Shown: positions 18,193 through 27,248 of the stretch, piece by piece | How positions within the stretch are numbered: the stretch's first letter is position 1 | How the letters are laid out: each line of letters begins with the position of its first letter | From: Nitrospira sp. | GTDB taxonomy: Bacteria; Nitrospirota; Nitrospiria; Nitrospirales; Nitrospiraceae | Assembly: GCA_018242765.1 (NCBI GenBank) | Contig: JAFEBH010000001.1 | Span: 62,001 to 126,000, forward strand | Direction: 5' to 3' | DNA: 64,000 nt | Position numbers and translations under genes: made by a program | The notes under the pieces: model-generated | The model's input: the letters and a program-made list of their open reading frames with translations, nothing else | What the model was told of the DNA's origin: nothing | The model's database searches: none

Positions 18193-18745
18193 AAGATGTC
18201 CTCTCCGAGTGTGGGCACGCAGTGCGGCTTTTAGGTCTGATACCGAACCTTGTGTCCATGGGGATTGTACATGTCGCTACAATTCTGCCCCTCGCAGGCC
18301 GTGGCATCCTCAGGCGGACGTCGACGGCTCACAAGAAAATCTTGCCCAGGAAATTCACTACTGACGATCGCGCGGGCACGGTGTCGGGAAGGATGGGCGC
18401 GAGGAGCAAAATTCGTATGAGTGAGTCTACCATATCAAGGCTAGAATTGCGACTGTACAGCAGGATCAGTGGTCAGGACGATTCACGGGGGCTCCTGTCA
18501 GTACCGATCCGTGGGTGAGGAGGACGGTGAGGGCACAGGGTATGGATCGCAGCGGACAGGGCGGCACGCTTCCTTACGAACGGTGAATGGACATCACGAC
18601 ACTGACGAACTATCACCGTTTGTTGTGGCGGTGTGGGAGGAGAGTCAAGGTTGCCAGAGCTACCCGAGGCGGAGGCTCTGGCAGAACTCCCGGCAACGAC
18701 GCCTGATGAGCCCATCTCCGTCTGGCTCTCAACCACTGGTATCCA
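18193..18745. other. Gene-free stretch
   Basis: Open frames on both strands here lack ribosome-binding sites and look like shadows of base composition. I see no gene, repeat or hairpin I could support. Confidence 0.4.
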
Positions 18746-18865
18746 TTAGTTCATGAAGCCGGCGGTCATCAGTGCAAAGGCGACGATCCCGATGAAAAAT
18801 GCCGCATACAAGAATGCCCATCCTGGCTCAGCTTTTAACTCGTCGAGTAGATGTACATCACGCAT
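18746..18865 (-). CDS. 39-residue single-helix membrane protein
   Basis: A very short frame (39 residues) with an almost perfect ribosome-binding site, AAGGAGGT, before ATG 18865. The protein has a charged, soluble start (MRDVHLLDELKAEPG) and one clear transmembrane helix (about 17-37, with AFFIGIVAFALM). This organisation is typical of small regulatory or stabilising membrane proteins. It lies just beyond the 3' end of the LuxR-type regulator gene on the same strand. No function is known. Confidence 0.7.
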   Translation of the reverse strand: MRDVHLLDELKAEPGWAFLYAAFFIGIVAFALMTAGFMN

Positions 18866-19035
18866 GGTGGGCGACCTCCTTGCTTGATAGGTCCAGGGAT
18901 ATGGTTCAGAGTATTTGGACCTTCCTCCCTGTTCGTCTGAATTCTAAAAAACACGATCGTCTTTTCTCCATCGCTCAGAAGATGGAATTCGGGTCTCCAT
19001 CGATTGGGTGAAGATGGGCCGGCAGAGCGGGCAGG

Positions 19036-19716
19036 TTACTGTGCACGAAGAAATGCGATGATGGCTTCAACGCGCCCATCGACGGATAACTTCTGGTAGA
19101 TGTGATGCAGATGTGTCTTGACGGTTTCGACGGAGACGCACAGGTGGTCGGCAATTTCTTTGTTGCTTCGCCCGGCCGCCGCACAAGCCAGTATTTGACG
19201 TTCACGGTCACTGAGTGCAGACAGCCGTAGCGTGTTGCCTTCGTGCAAGGGATGAAGCGTACCTGGCACGCTGTGCACAAAGCGGTCCGGAAGAATCGGC
19301 GACAGGACCTGTTGTCCGTTCGCCGTGGCTCTCAGGATGCGCAGGAAGTCCGTCCAATCGGTATCTTTAAGGATGTATCCGAAGGCACCAGCTCGCATGG
19401 CGGCCACGATCCTTGCATCTTCTTCGTACCGGGCTAAGAGGAGGACGCGCATCTGGGGTTGGTGCTTGTGGAGGAGGTTGGTGACGAATGCGACGTCGAG
19501 ATCCGGCAGGTCCACATCGAGCAACAGGAGGTCGGGGCGATGTTCATGTGCGAGCCGATAGACCTCATGCGCATCAGACGCCTCAATGACAGTGTTGACG
19601 TCACGCTCTCGTTCCAACAGGAGGCGGAGACTCTGTCTGAACAGCCGCTGGGTTTCGGCAAGCAACACACGGATGGATGCGGACGAGACACCCTGAGCAG
19701 CATGAGCATTGGCCAT
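19036..19716 (-). CDS. LuxR/NarL-type response regulator
   Basis: A 226-residue protein with an N-terminal receiver domain (about 14-130) and a C-terminal GerE helix-turn-helix (about 160-224; LSDRERQILACAAAG, SVETVKTHLHHIYQKL). The phosphoacceptor is Asp67 (LLLDVDLPD) and the conserved Lys is in YILKDTD. The usual acidic pair at the end of strand 1 is Glu21-Thr22, so magnesium binding may be weakened. No histidine kinase is adjacent; the regulator is an orphan here. The 39-residue membrane protein gene is downstream. Confidence 0.88.
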   Translation of the reverse strand: MANAHAAQGVSSASIRVLLAETQRLFRQSLRLLLERERDVNTVIEASDAHEVYRLAHEHRPDLLLLDVDLPDLDVAFVTNLLHKHQPQMRVLLLARYEEDARIVAAMRAGAFGYILKDTDWTDFLRILRATANGQQVLSPILPDRFVHSVPGTLHPLHEGNTLRLSALSDRERQILACAAAGRSNKEIADHLCVSVETVKTHLHHIYQKLSVDGRVEAIIAFLRAQ

Positions 19717-20078
19717 TTTCTCGCGATGGTTCGGCGTAGAACACCCCTTCCTTCATGGTGGGCCACAGAATCCTACAGCCGGAAGGAGCCGTATCAGGCG
19801 CACAAGCATGCGGCAAGGTCTAGGCATCCCCGCAAGGAGATAATAGACAGGGGAAGAACGTGTGGGGGAGCGACTGCTACCAGGCCCATTGGATGGTTCT
19901 GTGCTGCCTGAGACGCACATAGGAACCATCTCCTAGTTCCCTGAGGCGGCATCACATTTTAATGTACGCTCGGCCTATGGTACTGGTCAAGGTTCGACCA
20001 TGACGGGCATTATGCGGCTGTTGCATAAAATTAAGAAAAGATTGGCCGGATCCGCTGAGCTCGGTAGCATAGAGCGTC
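19717..20078. other. Intergenic region between divergent genes
   Basis: No gene was seen. It should contain the promoters of the response regulator (minus) and the nuclease-like gene (plus), but no strong consensus promoter was identified. Confidence 0.4.
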
Positions 20079-20564
20079 ATGAGGTTCTCTCACGTCATGC
20101 TCTGGGTCTTGCTGAGTGTGCCCTGTCACGCCATAGCCGGGACGGAATTTGTCGCACGGGTGCTGGCGGTGCATGAAGGAGATCGCGTGATGATTCACTA
20201 TCAGGGGAGAAACGAGATAGTCTCCCTTCGTGATGTGACCTGTCCCAAGCCGAAACAACCCTATGGGAAGCAAGCGAAGCATGCAGCGGCCGCCTACCTC
20301 GCGAACCGTGACGTCGTGGTACGAGACCTGACGAAGGATCAGCAGGGTCGGATGACGGCCGATATTCTGCTGAATGATGGACGGAACATCGCCCAGGAAT
20401 TGGTCAAGGAGGGACTAGCCTGGGTCCTGCCTGGTGAAGTCCGCGATCCAACGCTGAAAGATATGGAAGAGCTAGCCCGAGCCTCCAAACATGGCCTGTG
20501 GTCCGAACCCGATCCTGTTCCACCGTGGAAGTGGAAACCCACCAAACCGGCTCGGCACAATTAG
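20079..20564 (+). CDS. Exported thermonuclease (SNase-like) protein, altered active site
   Basis: A 161-residue protein with a signal peptide (cut near residue 20) and a staphylococcal-nuclease fold: the HEGDRVMIHY strand, the SLRDVTCPKPKQPYGKQAK segment, then RDLTKDQQGRMTADI and a GLAWVL helix. The catalytic Glu normally following Pro in the xDxPE motif is Lys here (CPK). The arginine equivalents seem present (LRD, QGR). Nuclease activity is therefore uncertain. It is monocistronic and followed by the first copy of the DnaA-box-like repeat. Confidence 0.75.
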   Translation: MRFSHVMLWVLLSVPCHAIAGTEFVARVLAVHEGDRVMIHYQGRNEIVSLRDVTCPKPKQPYGKQAKHAAAAYLANRDVVVRDLTKDQQGRMTADILLNDGRNIAQELVKEGLAWVLPGEVRDPTLKDMEELARASKHGLWSEPDPVPPWKWKPTKPARHN

Positions 20565-20617
20565 ATAGAGTGCAGAAGCCATTCCTCAAGCGAGCAACCA
20601 GTCGAGCGATAGTCCCG

Positions 20618-20970
20618 CTCCCCATCTTCTGTGGATAACCATGTGTGCAAGTGCTGTTGACGAGGCAAGATGCTACGAATGACGCGAGAATTTATCAAAG
20701 TGCCTATTTTATAGGCATCCGCTCTTGATGATATGTACCACAAGGAATAGTGGTCTGGATGGGTGTTCATGATTTTCTTGCATATTCCTAGAGCAAGCGA
20801 TTTGTGTTATCCACTTGATTCTATCGATACCCATGCTATTCCCAGTCTGCTGACGGGCTATCCACAGGTTACAAAGTTTTCTGGGGATGACGTTTCCTGC
20901 AACAGGAGCGTGGATTCGTTTCTGTCAAGGGGTGACCAGCAGAAAGACGGCTCTATCTGAGAGCAAAAAA
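20618..20970. repeat. Copy A of dispersed ~350 bp element with DnaA-box-like sites
   Basis: This stretch aligns with 30919-31270, mostly without gaps in its second half. It has a perfect DnaA-box sequence on the minus strand at 20630-20638 (TTATCCACA reversed), TTATCCACT at 20808-20816 and CTATCCACA at 20858-20866. These sites are kept in copy B. A 65-codon open frame runs through it, but the differences between copies mostly change amino acids, so the conserved part looks like DNA rather than protein. Confidence 0.75.
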
Positions 20971-21396
20971 CGTCGGTAGACCGAGCCTCCTGTCCATGTC
21001 CCAGTGGGTGAGAGCGAACAGATTCGTATACATCATGCTGTGAACCGGAGGTCAGACGATGGTGGGCATGGGTATTGGCAAATGGTCTACGACGTCAGGT
21101 TGATAAGCGCACACCGGCATTAGCACCAAAGCGATGGGGTACCGGATTGAGACCAGCAGTGTCAGGCCCTTGGGATTGAACTCTGCAAATGGCCGGGGAT
21201 GGAATTCCCTGGTGGTGAGGGATTTCAAAGCGGCACTGTATACACAGACGAAGTCGGTGGAGTCGCATCCTTCCGGACAGACGCGAGCTTGGTTGTTCGC
21301 ACTCGATCCAGATGCCTCAGCGATGTCCTTGCCGTGAGGAAGTGGGACAAGCTTCTCTACCGTTCATGCAGAAGGTACGAGACCTGAGCGACGGTC
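20971..21396. other. Gene-free stretch after repeat copy A
   Basis: No supportable gene. The first ~60 bases still show weak similarity to the sequence following copy B (a CTCCTGTC block and a GTATACA), so the repeat may extend into it. Confidence 0.4.
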
Positions 21397-21819
21397 TCAG
21401 GACGAAGGGCCTTCTGAGACCATCCCCACGAAGTGGAGGCGCCGCTCTCCGGTGAGATGCTGTGGCTGGATGATGTAGTCACCTGTCATCGACGGAATCC
21501 AGATGGATTTGGCCACCTCCATGTTCCCTCCTGTGACCGCCCACGCAACGCTGCCTACAAGTCCGCCGCCGATCGAATAGACCATTTTTGCGGCCCCATA
21601 AGGAACGGTGAGCGCCCAGCAGGCGGCTTGCCGCCTGGCTGCCTCGGGGCTGGAGAGAGGAGGGGGATTCGACGAGATGGCGTGCGGTGCACTCAATTCG
21701 GGTAGGTCGTCACCACCATGCGCCAGGGCCGATGTCCCGGTCATGACCAGGAGGGTGCAGACAGTCGCTCCAACCAGCAGCATCCGCCCGATGTGAAACT
21801 GCAAATGATTCATGCTCAT
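21397..21819 (-). CDS. Exported hypothetical protein
   Basis: A 140-residue protein with a signal peptide (cut near residue 33, ALAHG) and a hydrophobic glycine-rich stretch (SIGGGLVGSVAWAVTGG, about 82-98), then a conserved-looking C-terminus (WIPSMTGDYIIQPQHL). I do not recognise a named family; the glycine-rich segment could insert in a membrane. The start is ATG 21819 or 21813; a GGAG sequence before the former favours it. Confidence 0.6.
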   Translation of the reverse strand: MSMNHLQFHIGRMLLVGATVCTLLVMTGTSALAHGGDDLPELSAPHAISSNPPPLSSPEAARRQAACWALTVPYGAAKMVYSIGGGLVGSVAWAVTGGNMEVAKSIWIPSMTGDYIIQPQHLTGERRLHFVGMVSEGPSS

Positions 21820-21928
21820 GGCTGCTCCAGTAATAAGGATTCTTCGGCCTCATGGGGACGAGATCTCTAGGCGCGGGATACGATCAGGGACCAGGATCGC
21901 CACCAAGCTCAGGAACCGGACCTGTTGC

Positions 21929-22231
21929 TTACGGTTCGTCCTTGGAGGACTCTTCGCTCTGTTTGAGCCAGAGTTCAAGCAGTCTAGTCTCGCGCTCGGA
22001 CTGCGAAATATGTTCCAACGCGAATGCGCCGGTCAGGCGATCTTCATAAAACGCCCGTTGCTTGGCGTAAGCCTTCTTAAAGGCTTCCGTCTTCAGGGTT
22101 TTCCAGTGCGCATCCGGGATGCCAGCCTGGGATCGCAGGAGGTCGATCTCAATGGCCTGGAACGCAAAAACTTTTGCTAACACCTTGATGACCGTGGCAT
22201 TGGTCAGGAACCTGGGACTCTTGTCAGACAT
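21929..22231 (-). CDS. Small hypothetical helical protein
   Basis: A 100-residue charged, mostly helical protein (KVLAKVFAFQAIEIDLL; later KAYAKQRAFYEDRL) with no known motif. The start ATG 22231 is tentative; a longer form from 22255 is possible. Neither has a strong ribosome-binding site. It lies on the minus strand after the ferredoxin gene but is separated from it by a hairpin. Confidence 0.5.
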   Translation of the reverse strand: MSDKSPRFLTNATVIKVLAKVFAFQAIEIDLLRSQAGIPDAHWKTLKTEAFKKAYAKQRAFYEDRLTGAFALEHISQSERETRLLELWLKQSEESSKDEP

Positions 22232-22305
22232 AGCGCATCGCTTCAGTTCTGCCACGGCACACAGGCCTAGACCGGCGACGTTTCTGCATCCTGCTGGCGA
22301 ACCTG

Positions 22306-22337
22306 AACCCTCGACCCGTCTCGACGGGTCGAGGGTT
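22306..22337. terminator. Perfect 15-bp hairpin downstream of ferredoxin gene
   Basis: AACCCTCGACCCGTC pairs perfectly with GACGGGTCGAGGGTT across a two-base loop. It lies about 55 bp after the stop of the minus-strand ferredoxin gene. No long T run follows in either direction, so it may be a terminator of the non-canonical sort or an mRNA-stabilising hairpin. Confidence 0.5.
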
Positions 22338-22391
22338 TCACGAATGGTTCAACTGCCTGTACAAATTGGAATGTCGATGATGTAGAACCGC

Positions 22392-22811
<420 letters not shown>

Positions 22812-23003
22812 TCACGAGATCAATAAGAGGTGTATGGTGCACCTTCTCAGGCGCCGCTGTCAATGCGCGGTCGACGGGAAAATCTGGTGCGTGAAGCCAT
22901 GGGTGCCGATCCCTTATCGGGCCTCTTGGGGACAGAGAGTGGGAGGCACAGGCTGTGCGGGGATAAGGTTTCGGGAAGAGACGTACCGATAAGGGACCAT
23001 CTT

Positions 23004-23555
23004 GTGGCTGGCTTCTTTACATGGCAATGGCGTATCGTCGAGCGCGTGGCTACTCCGGAATTCATCAAAACCCTTCGTGCCAAAATCGGGACAGCGTTGC
23101 TGCATGTGCCGACCGTGTCGGTCCTCGCGTATGATGACCAGGGACGGTTGTTGCTGGTGCAGGATAAGCCGTCAGGCTTGTGGGGCGCCCCTGGCGGGAT
23201 TGTCGATCCGTATGAATTGCCGTCCGATGCGGCAGTGCGGGAAGTGTGGGAGGAGGCGGGGGTCTACGTCGAACTCACCCAGCTTCTCGGTGTCTTTGCC
23301 GGGGAACGATTTTCTGTGCGGTATCCCAACGGAGATCTGCTCTCTGGGGTGGAGACCGTGTTTGCGGCAAGCGTGATCACCGGGATGCCGCGAGCCGATC
23401 AGGAGGAAACCTCCGACGCAAGATTCTTTCATCCGGGTGAGCTTACCCTGCTGGCTTGTTATCCTCATTTTCTGGAGATTCACCAGGCTGTGAGCCAACA
23501 GCAACGTCACTCCTACTTCAAACCGGCTACCTGGCGTCCTCCGGCAGGAGGTTGA
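23004..23555 (+). CDS. Nudix hydrolase
   Basis: A roughly 183-residue protein with a complete Nudix box (G-x5-E-x7-REVWEEAGV, within GGIVDPYELPSDAAV). It hydrolyses a nucleoside diphosphate linked to another group; the substrate is unknown. The open frame begins at 22830, but that N-terminal stretch looks non-coding. GTG 23004 is my choice; a later GTG in VERVATP is also possible. It is monocistronic. Confidence 0.8.
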   Translation: MAGFFTWQWRIVERVATPEFIKTLRAKIGTALLHVPTVSVLAYDDQGRLLLVQDKPSGLWGAPGGIVDPYELPSDAAVREVWEEAGVYVELTQLLGVFAGERFSVRYPNGDLLSGVETVFAASVITGMPRADQEETSDARFFHPGELTLLACYPHFLEIHQAVSQQQRHSYFKPATWRPPAGG

Positions 23556-24032
23556 AAAAGTCCATCAGCGTTGTTCTCTCGTCTCTTTTGGGTATGTGAC
23601 GGGTCTCTCGCCCGTTGATACCACTCCGGGCCGTGAGCATGTCGGAGAGATGAAGCGTCGTTCGTATGCGAGGAGGGGATGTGAACAACGAGATACGAAC
23701 AGGTTTAGAGGTCTAAAGAGTACGGTCTCCATCTTGTGAACGTCGTGTCTTTTCTCCCGCACATCAACTACGAATGACGAAAGTTCGTGTGAGCTTGACC
23801 ATAGGTGTGGGGCTGGTACGGGGTTGAACTGGAGGCTTGTCGGTTGTATGGTGCAGTCAGCATGGGCATCTCGGCAGCATGAGGTCTTGATGAGCCAACC
23901 GGCCTGCCACCTTAGCTCGAATTCTGGTTGGCAGATGATGCTGTGCGCACTGGGGTGAGCCGCGCTCACGTTGAGCAGACATTCTCACGGTATTAGTCCA
24001 CTAGTCCACCTGTTCACAAAGGAGTGTGTCCT
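23556..24032. other. Gene-free stretch
   Basis: A minus-strand open frame (23565-23969) spans it but has no ribosome-binding site or recognisable product. A short GAGCCGCGCTC palindrome lies near 23956. Otherwise nothing is seen. Confidence 0.4.
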
Positions 24033-24296
24033 ATGGCAGAGGTTACGGAGCAGATCACGAAGGCGCTCGAACATTTCAAGCAGCAGCGCGATGAGCTGCA
24101 AGTACAGTTGCATCTCGCGAAAGCGGAGGCGAAGGACGAGTGGGCCCGTCTGGAAACTCAGTGGGACGACATCAAGCCCAAGTTGGAGGCCGCACGGGAA
24201 GAAGTGGGGAAAACGGCTGATTCCGTCGGCGATGCGTTGAGCCTGGCGATCGATGAATTGAAGAAAGGCTATGAGCGGCTGAGGAGCCGACTCTAG
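24033..24296 (+). CDS. Small coiled-coil protein
   Basis: An 87-residue, almost entirely helical protein with heptad-like spacing (ITKALEHFKQQRDELQ; LSLAIDELKKGYERL), rich in Glu/Lys and without Cys. It resembles small phasin- or apolipoprotein-like helical proteins in composition only. An AAAGGAG ribosome-binding site eight bases before ATG 24033 supports the start. Function unknown. Confidence 0.7.
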   Translation: MAEVTEQITKALEHFKQQRDELQVQLHLAKAEAKDEWARLETQWDDIKPKLEAAREEVGKTADSVGDALSLAIDELKKGYERLRSRL

Positions 24297-24657
24297 TCAG
24301 GATGTTCAAACAGTCGATTTCTGTGTTTTGACAAGCCTGTCCTGAGCGAGCCGAAGGGCGCAGCACGAACTGAAATCGACAGAATAGTCCATGGCCTCTC
24401 CGTTCGTTCTGAGGTGCTCAAAGGATGAACGGAGGGTTTCCCACGCAGCCTGCTGAAGGTAGGCTCCATCCGGTGGTGGAGCCACGGAAGTAGGTCTCGT
24501 CTCTGTGCCCCGTCTTGCCCATTTGTTGACTCTGGAGCAAGTTCGTTGCGTTAATCCTGAGACGGTCTGTACCGCATGTGGTCAGAATTCCTTTGCACGG
24601 GGATTGCCGAAGGAGGCACCGGAAATTTCGTTCGAGTACTGTCATGTCAGCGATGGG
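24297..24657. other. Intergenic stretch with inverted repeat
   Basis: No gene. An imperfect inverted repeat, GTCGATTTCTGT near 24313 and its counterpart ACTGAAATCGAC near 24369, flanks a GAGCGAGCCGAAGGGCG segment. It looks like a dispersed intergenic repeat unit rather than a terminator. Confidence 0.45.
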
Positions 24658-26460
24658 TCACCGCTTGTGTGATCCATCCTGTGGTTTCTTGCCGACTTGA
24701 GTTTTCCCTTCGCCCACGGCAATCCCTGATTCCGGGGTCTGCGTAATCACGATTTCCAATCGTCGGTTTTTGCTCCGGCCCTTGTCCGTGTCATTCGTCG
24801 TGATCGGTTTACTGTCCCCATAGCCCACGGCTTTGACTCGGTCATTCTGCAGCCCGCCGTTGATCAATATCTGTACCGCGTAGTCCGCCCGGGCGCGGGA
24901 GAGTTCCTGATTATCGCGAAAGCCCTTTCGCAGGTCGGATCTGAACGGGGTATTGTCGGTATGTCCCGCCACCTCGATCCCTTGGTATCGGGATCCGTGC
25001 AAGACGGCACCGATCCGTTCGAGCAAGGAGGTGCCGCCGAGGGTCGCCGTCGCGTCACCGGTAGAGAAGAGGTCGCCATTGGCCAGTGCCAGGGTTAATT
25101 TATTGCCGCGCTGCCTCACGGTGACAGTTCCCTTCTTCAGCTCTGGTTGGAGCAGGCTCGTCAGGCTCTCACTGATTTTGCGGAGGTCGCTGTTCCCGAT
25201 GAGCGTGAGGGTTTCTTCCTCATCGCCGGCCTCCGCGTTGGGCCCGAGCAAGGTGGACGCGGAGAGTGTCTGATCGATCGACTGAAGCGACAGGGCGGGA
25301 GGGGGTTCGTCTTGGGCGGCCGCTGCATCGGTCTGTTTTGAAGCGTTGGTGTTGGCATTCGTATTCAACTCAACATCTACCAGCATTTGTTTGGTGCGGG
25401 CGAGTTCTGCCTCCTTCGCCACGAGTTGAGGATTCACGTCGGCGAACTTTTGACTGACTTGCTTCAGCTCGTCCTTCACCTGCGTCAGCTCCTGCTCCTT
25501 TTTCACGATCAGTTGTTCCGCGTCCGTGGCCCGGCGTTTGGCCTGGGCCAGTTCCTGCTCACGCCCCGAGGACGCCATCTGCTGCTCGACCTCGGTCACG
25601 CGGCGTCTCGCTTGGGTTAATTCCTGTTCCTTCCCTGCCAACTGTTGTTCGACTTCGGTGACGCGGCGCTTGGCTTGGACCACGTCCTGGTCTTTTTTCG
25701 TCGCCTGCTGTTCGGCGTCGCTGACGCGGCGTTTGACCTGGATCAGCTCCTGTTCCTTCCCCGCCGTTTGTTGCTCGGCCTCGTTGATGCGGCGCTTGGC
25801 CTGGTTCAGTTCCAGCTCTTTATTAGCCGTCAGTTGTTCCACTTCGGCGATACGGCGCTTGGCTTGCGTGAGGTCCTGCTCTCTCTTGGCCGTTAGTTGT
25901 TCAGCTTCGGCGATGCGGCGTTTGGCTTGAACTAGTTCTTGTCCTTTTGCCGTCGCCGCCATTTGCTGTTCCACTTCGCTCACTCGGCGTTTAGCTTGGT
26001 TCAGCTCATCCGCTTGCACGGCTAGATCGTCTCGAAACTTCTTGGAATTGTCGATGGCATTCGACCGTAAGGCGGCGATTTCCGTGTCCTTGGCATGAAG
26101 CTGCAGCACGAGCTCACCAACGCGTTGCTTGAGCTCGTCGATCTTCTGCTTGGCCGCCTGGAGATTGTTTCTGGCCATACCCAATTCGTCCAAGGCTTGG
26201 TTGTCTGTCGCGCCTCGGAGTGACTCGTCGTCGACTCTATAAACCTGAGGGGCGGTCCAGTCAGACGGAGCAAGCCGTGGTCCTTGCCGGAGCCCGTAAG
26301 ACGACACGTGGACGGATAACGATGATGCTTGGAGACGATTGTGTTGGATGGCTGAGGATGCGAACATCCCCATCGGTTGAGCCGCTGCAACTGAAGCCGG
26401 CACATTGCCGTAGAGCAGAGTGAGGGTGACGAGTACACAAGATGAGAGTTTCACAAGCAT
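24658..26460 (-). CDS. OmpA-family envelope protein with 21-residue coiled-coil repeats
   Basis: A 600-residue protein: signal peptide (cut near residue 26), a linker, a long coiled coil (about 90-365), a Thr/Asn/Ala spacer, and a C-terminal OmpA peptidoglycan-binding domain (GHTDNTP, LSRARADYAV, GYGDSKP, KNRRLEIVI). Within the coiled coil about eight repeats of 21 residues (three heptads) share the AKRRVxEVEQQ core, nearly identical in DNA as well. ATG 26460 begins the signal peptide, with AGGT upstream. It probably spans the periplasm and anchors the outer membrane to the wall. Confidence 0.85.
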   Translation of the reverse strand: MLVKLSSCVLVTLTLLYGNVPASVAAAQPMGMFASSAIQHNRLQASSLSVHVSSYGLRQGPRLAPSDWTAPQVYRVDDESLRGATDNQALDELGMARNNLQAAKQKIDELKQRVGELVLQLHAKDTEIAALRSNAIDNSKKFRDDLAVQADELNQAKRRVSEVEQQMAATAKGQELVQAKRRIAEAEQLTAKREQDLTQAKRRIAEVEQLTANKELELNQAKRRINEAEQQTAGKEQELIQVKRRVSDAEQQATKKDQDVVQAKRRVTEVEQQLAGKEQELTQARRRVTEVEQQMASSGREQELAQAKRRATDAEQLIVKKEQELTQVKDELKQVSQKFADVNPQLVAKEAELARTKQMLVDVELNTNANTNASKQTDAAAAQDEPPPALSLQSIDQTLSASTLLGPNAEAGDEEETLTLIGNSDLRKISESLTSLLQPELKKGTVTVRQRGNKLTLALANGDLFSTGDATATLGGTSLLERIGAVLHGSRYQGIEVAGHTDNTPFRSDLRKGFRDNQELSRARADYAVQILINGGLQNDRVKAVGYGDSKPITTNDTDKGRSKNRRLEIVITQTPESGIAVGEGKTQVGKKPQDGSHKR

Positions 26461-27248
26461 GGTTGACCTACCCAAATGGGATATTGTGCGGTGAAGACAC
26501 ATGGATTGACGCCCTACTCACGGGCCTCACGGCACGGATGTGGTTATGGACTCCGCTCAGACATCACAGGCGGCAGGACCACCCTGCCTTATTCATGAAC
26601 GTGTCTGCTGCACTCGCGGAATCGCTGCTACGACAATATTCGTCATTGGTGAAGCGTGAAACGTACTTCGGTTCCGAATTCAGACACTCTACACAATGTG
26701 CGGTCCGTGCGATTTCGTCGCTCGACTAGGCGTGAGCCCTTAAGCTCTTCGACAAGGTCAGCGTAGGCCAGTCCAAAGGCCACACACCGTCATAAATCAT
26801 GCGGGCTACAGGTCCCCGTGCCAATGGCGGTGCCTTTCCCTCCGACATGTATGAATCGGGCAAGAGGGAAACGGATCCTATCGCCTTCCAGATTCACTTT
26901 GCAACGGGTGCATGGGGCGAAATCATGGGGGCGGGCGGTGCAAACCTGGTTGATCGTTACCGTCGAGAGGTTTTACGATTGTGTGGATCGGTCGGCATCG
27001 TTCGCGTGTCTAGATTTCGAGGAGGACGGTCTGGAATCCGAACGGTGACGAGGCCGTGTGGGGTATGGATCCGGGTGGTTATTCATCGATCGCGTCGCAA
27101 CGTGTCACGCACCGGACTGAGGGACCGCCACGGAGTCGCAGCAGAGACTGATGCACATCGATGTCCTCGCTTCCGCCTTGAATCTGAACGGGGAATCTCG
27201 CTAGACTGCGCCCGCTCACCTTATTTCTGCTTCTTCGGAGGGTATGCC
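26461..27248. other. Gene-free stretch between divergent genes
   Basis: An open frame from 26799 runs into the next gene, but its first 150 codons look like non-coding sequence (no ribosome-binding site, odd composition). I see no separate gene. Promoters for both flanking genes should lie here. Confidence 0.45.

Noticed and set aside
18473..18736. 87-codon Ser/Pro-rich minus-strand frame
   Set aside because: Low-complexity composition without a start signal; more likely non-coding.
20763..20960. 65-codon open frame in repeat copy A, parallel to a 67-codon frame in copy B
   Set aside because: The frames share position but most base differences change the amino acid, and there is no convincing ribosome-binding site; the conserved parts coincide with DnaA-box-like DNA.
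23565..23969. 134-codon minus-strand open frame
   Set aside because: No ribosome-binding site, odd composition and no recognisable domain; probably chance.
25400..26000. 63-bp tandem DNA repeats as a possible non-coding repeat array
   Set aside because: They encode in-frame 21-residue coiled-coil repeats of the OmpA-family protein.
26799..27248. 150-codon N-terminal extension of the Sel1-repeat protein
   Set aside because: A clear signal peptide and GGAGG site at 27249 fix a later start; the extension has no protein-like features.
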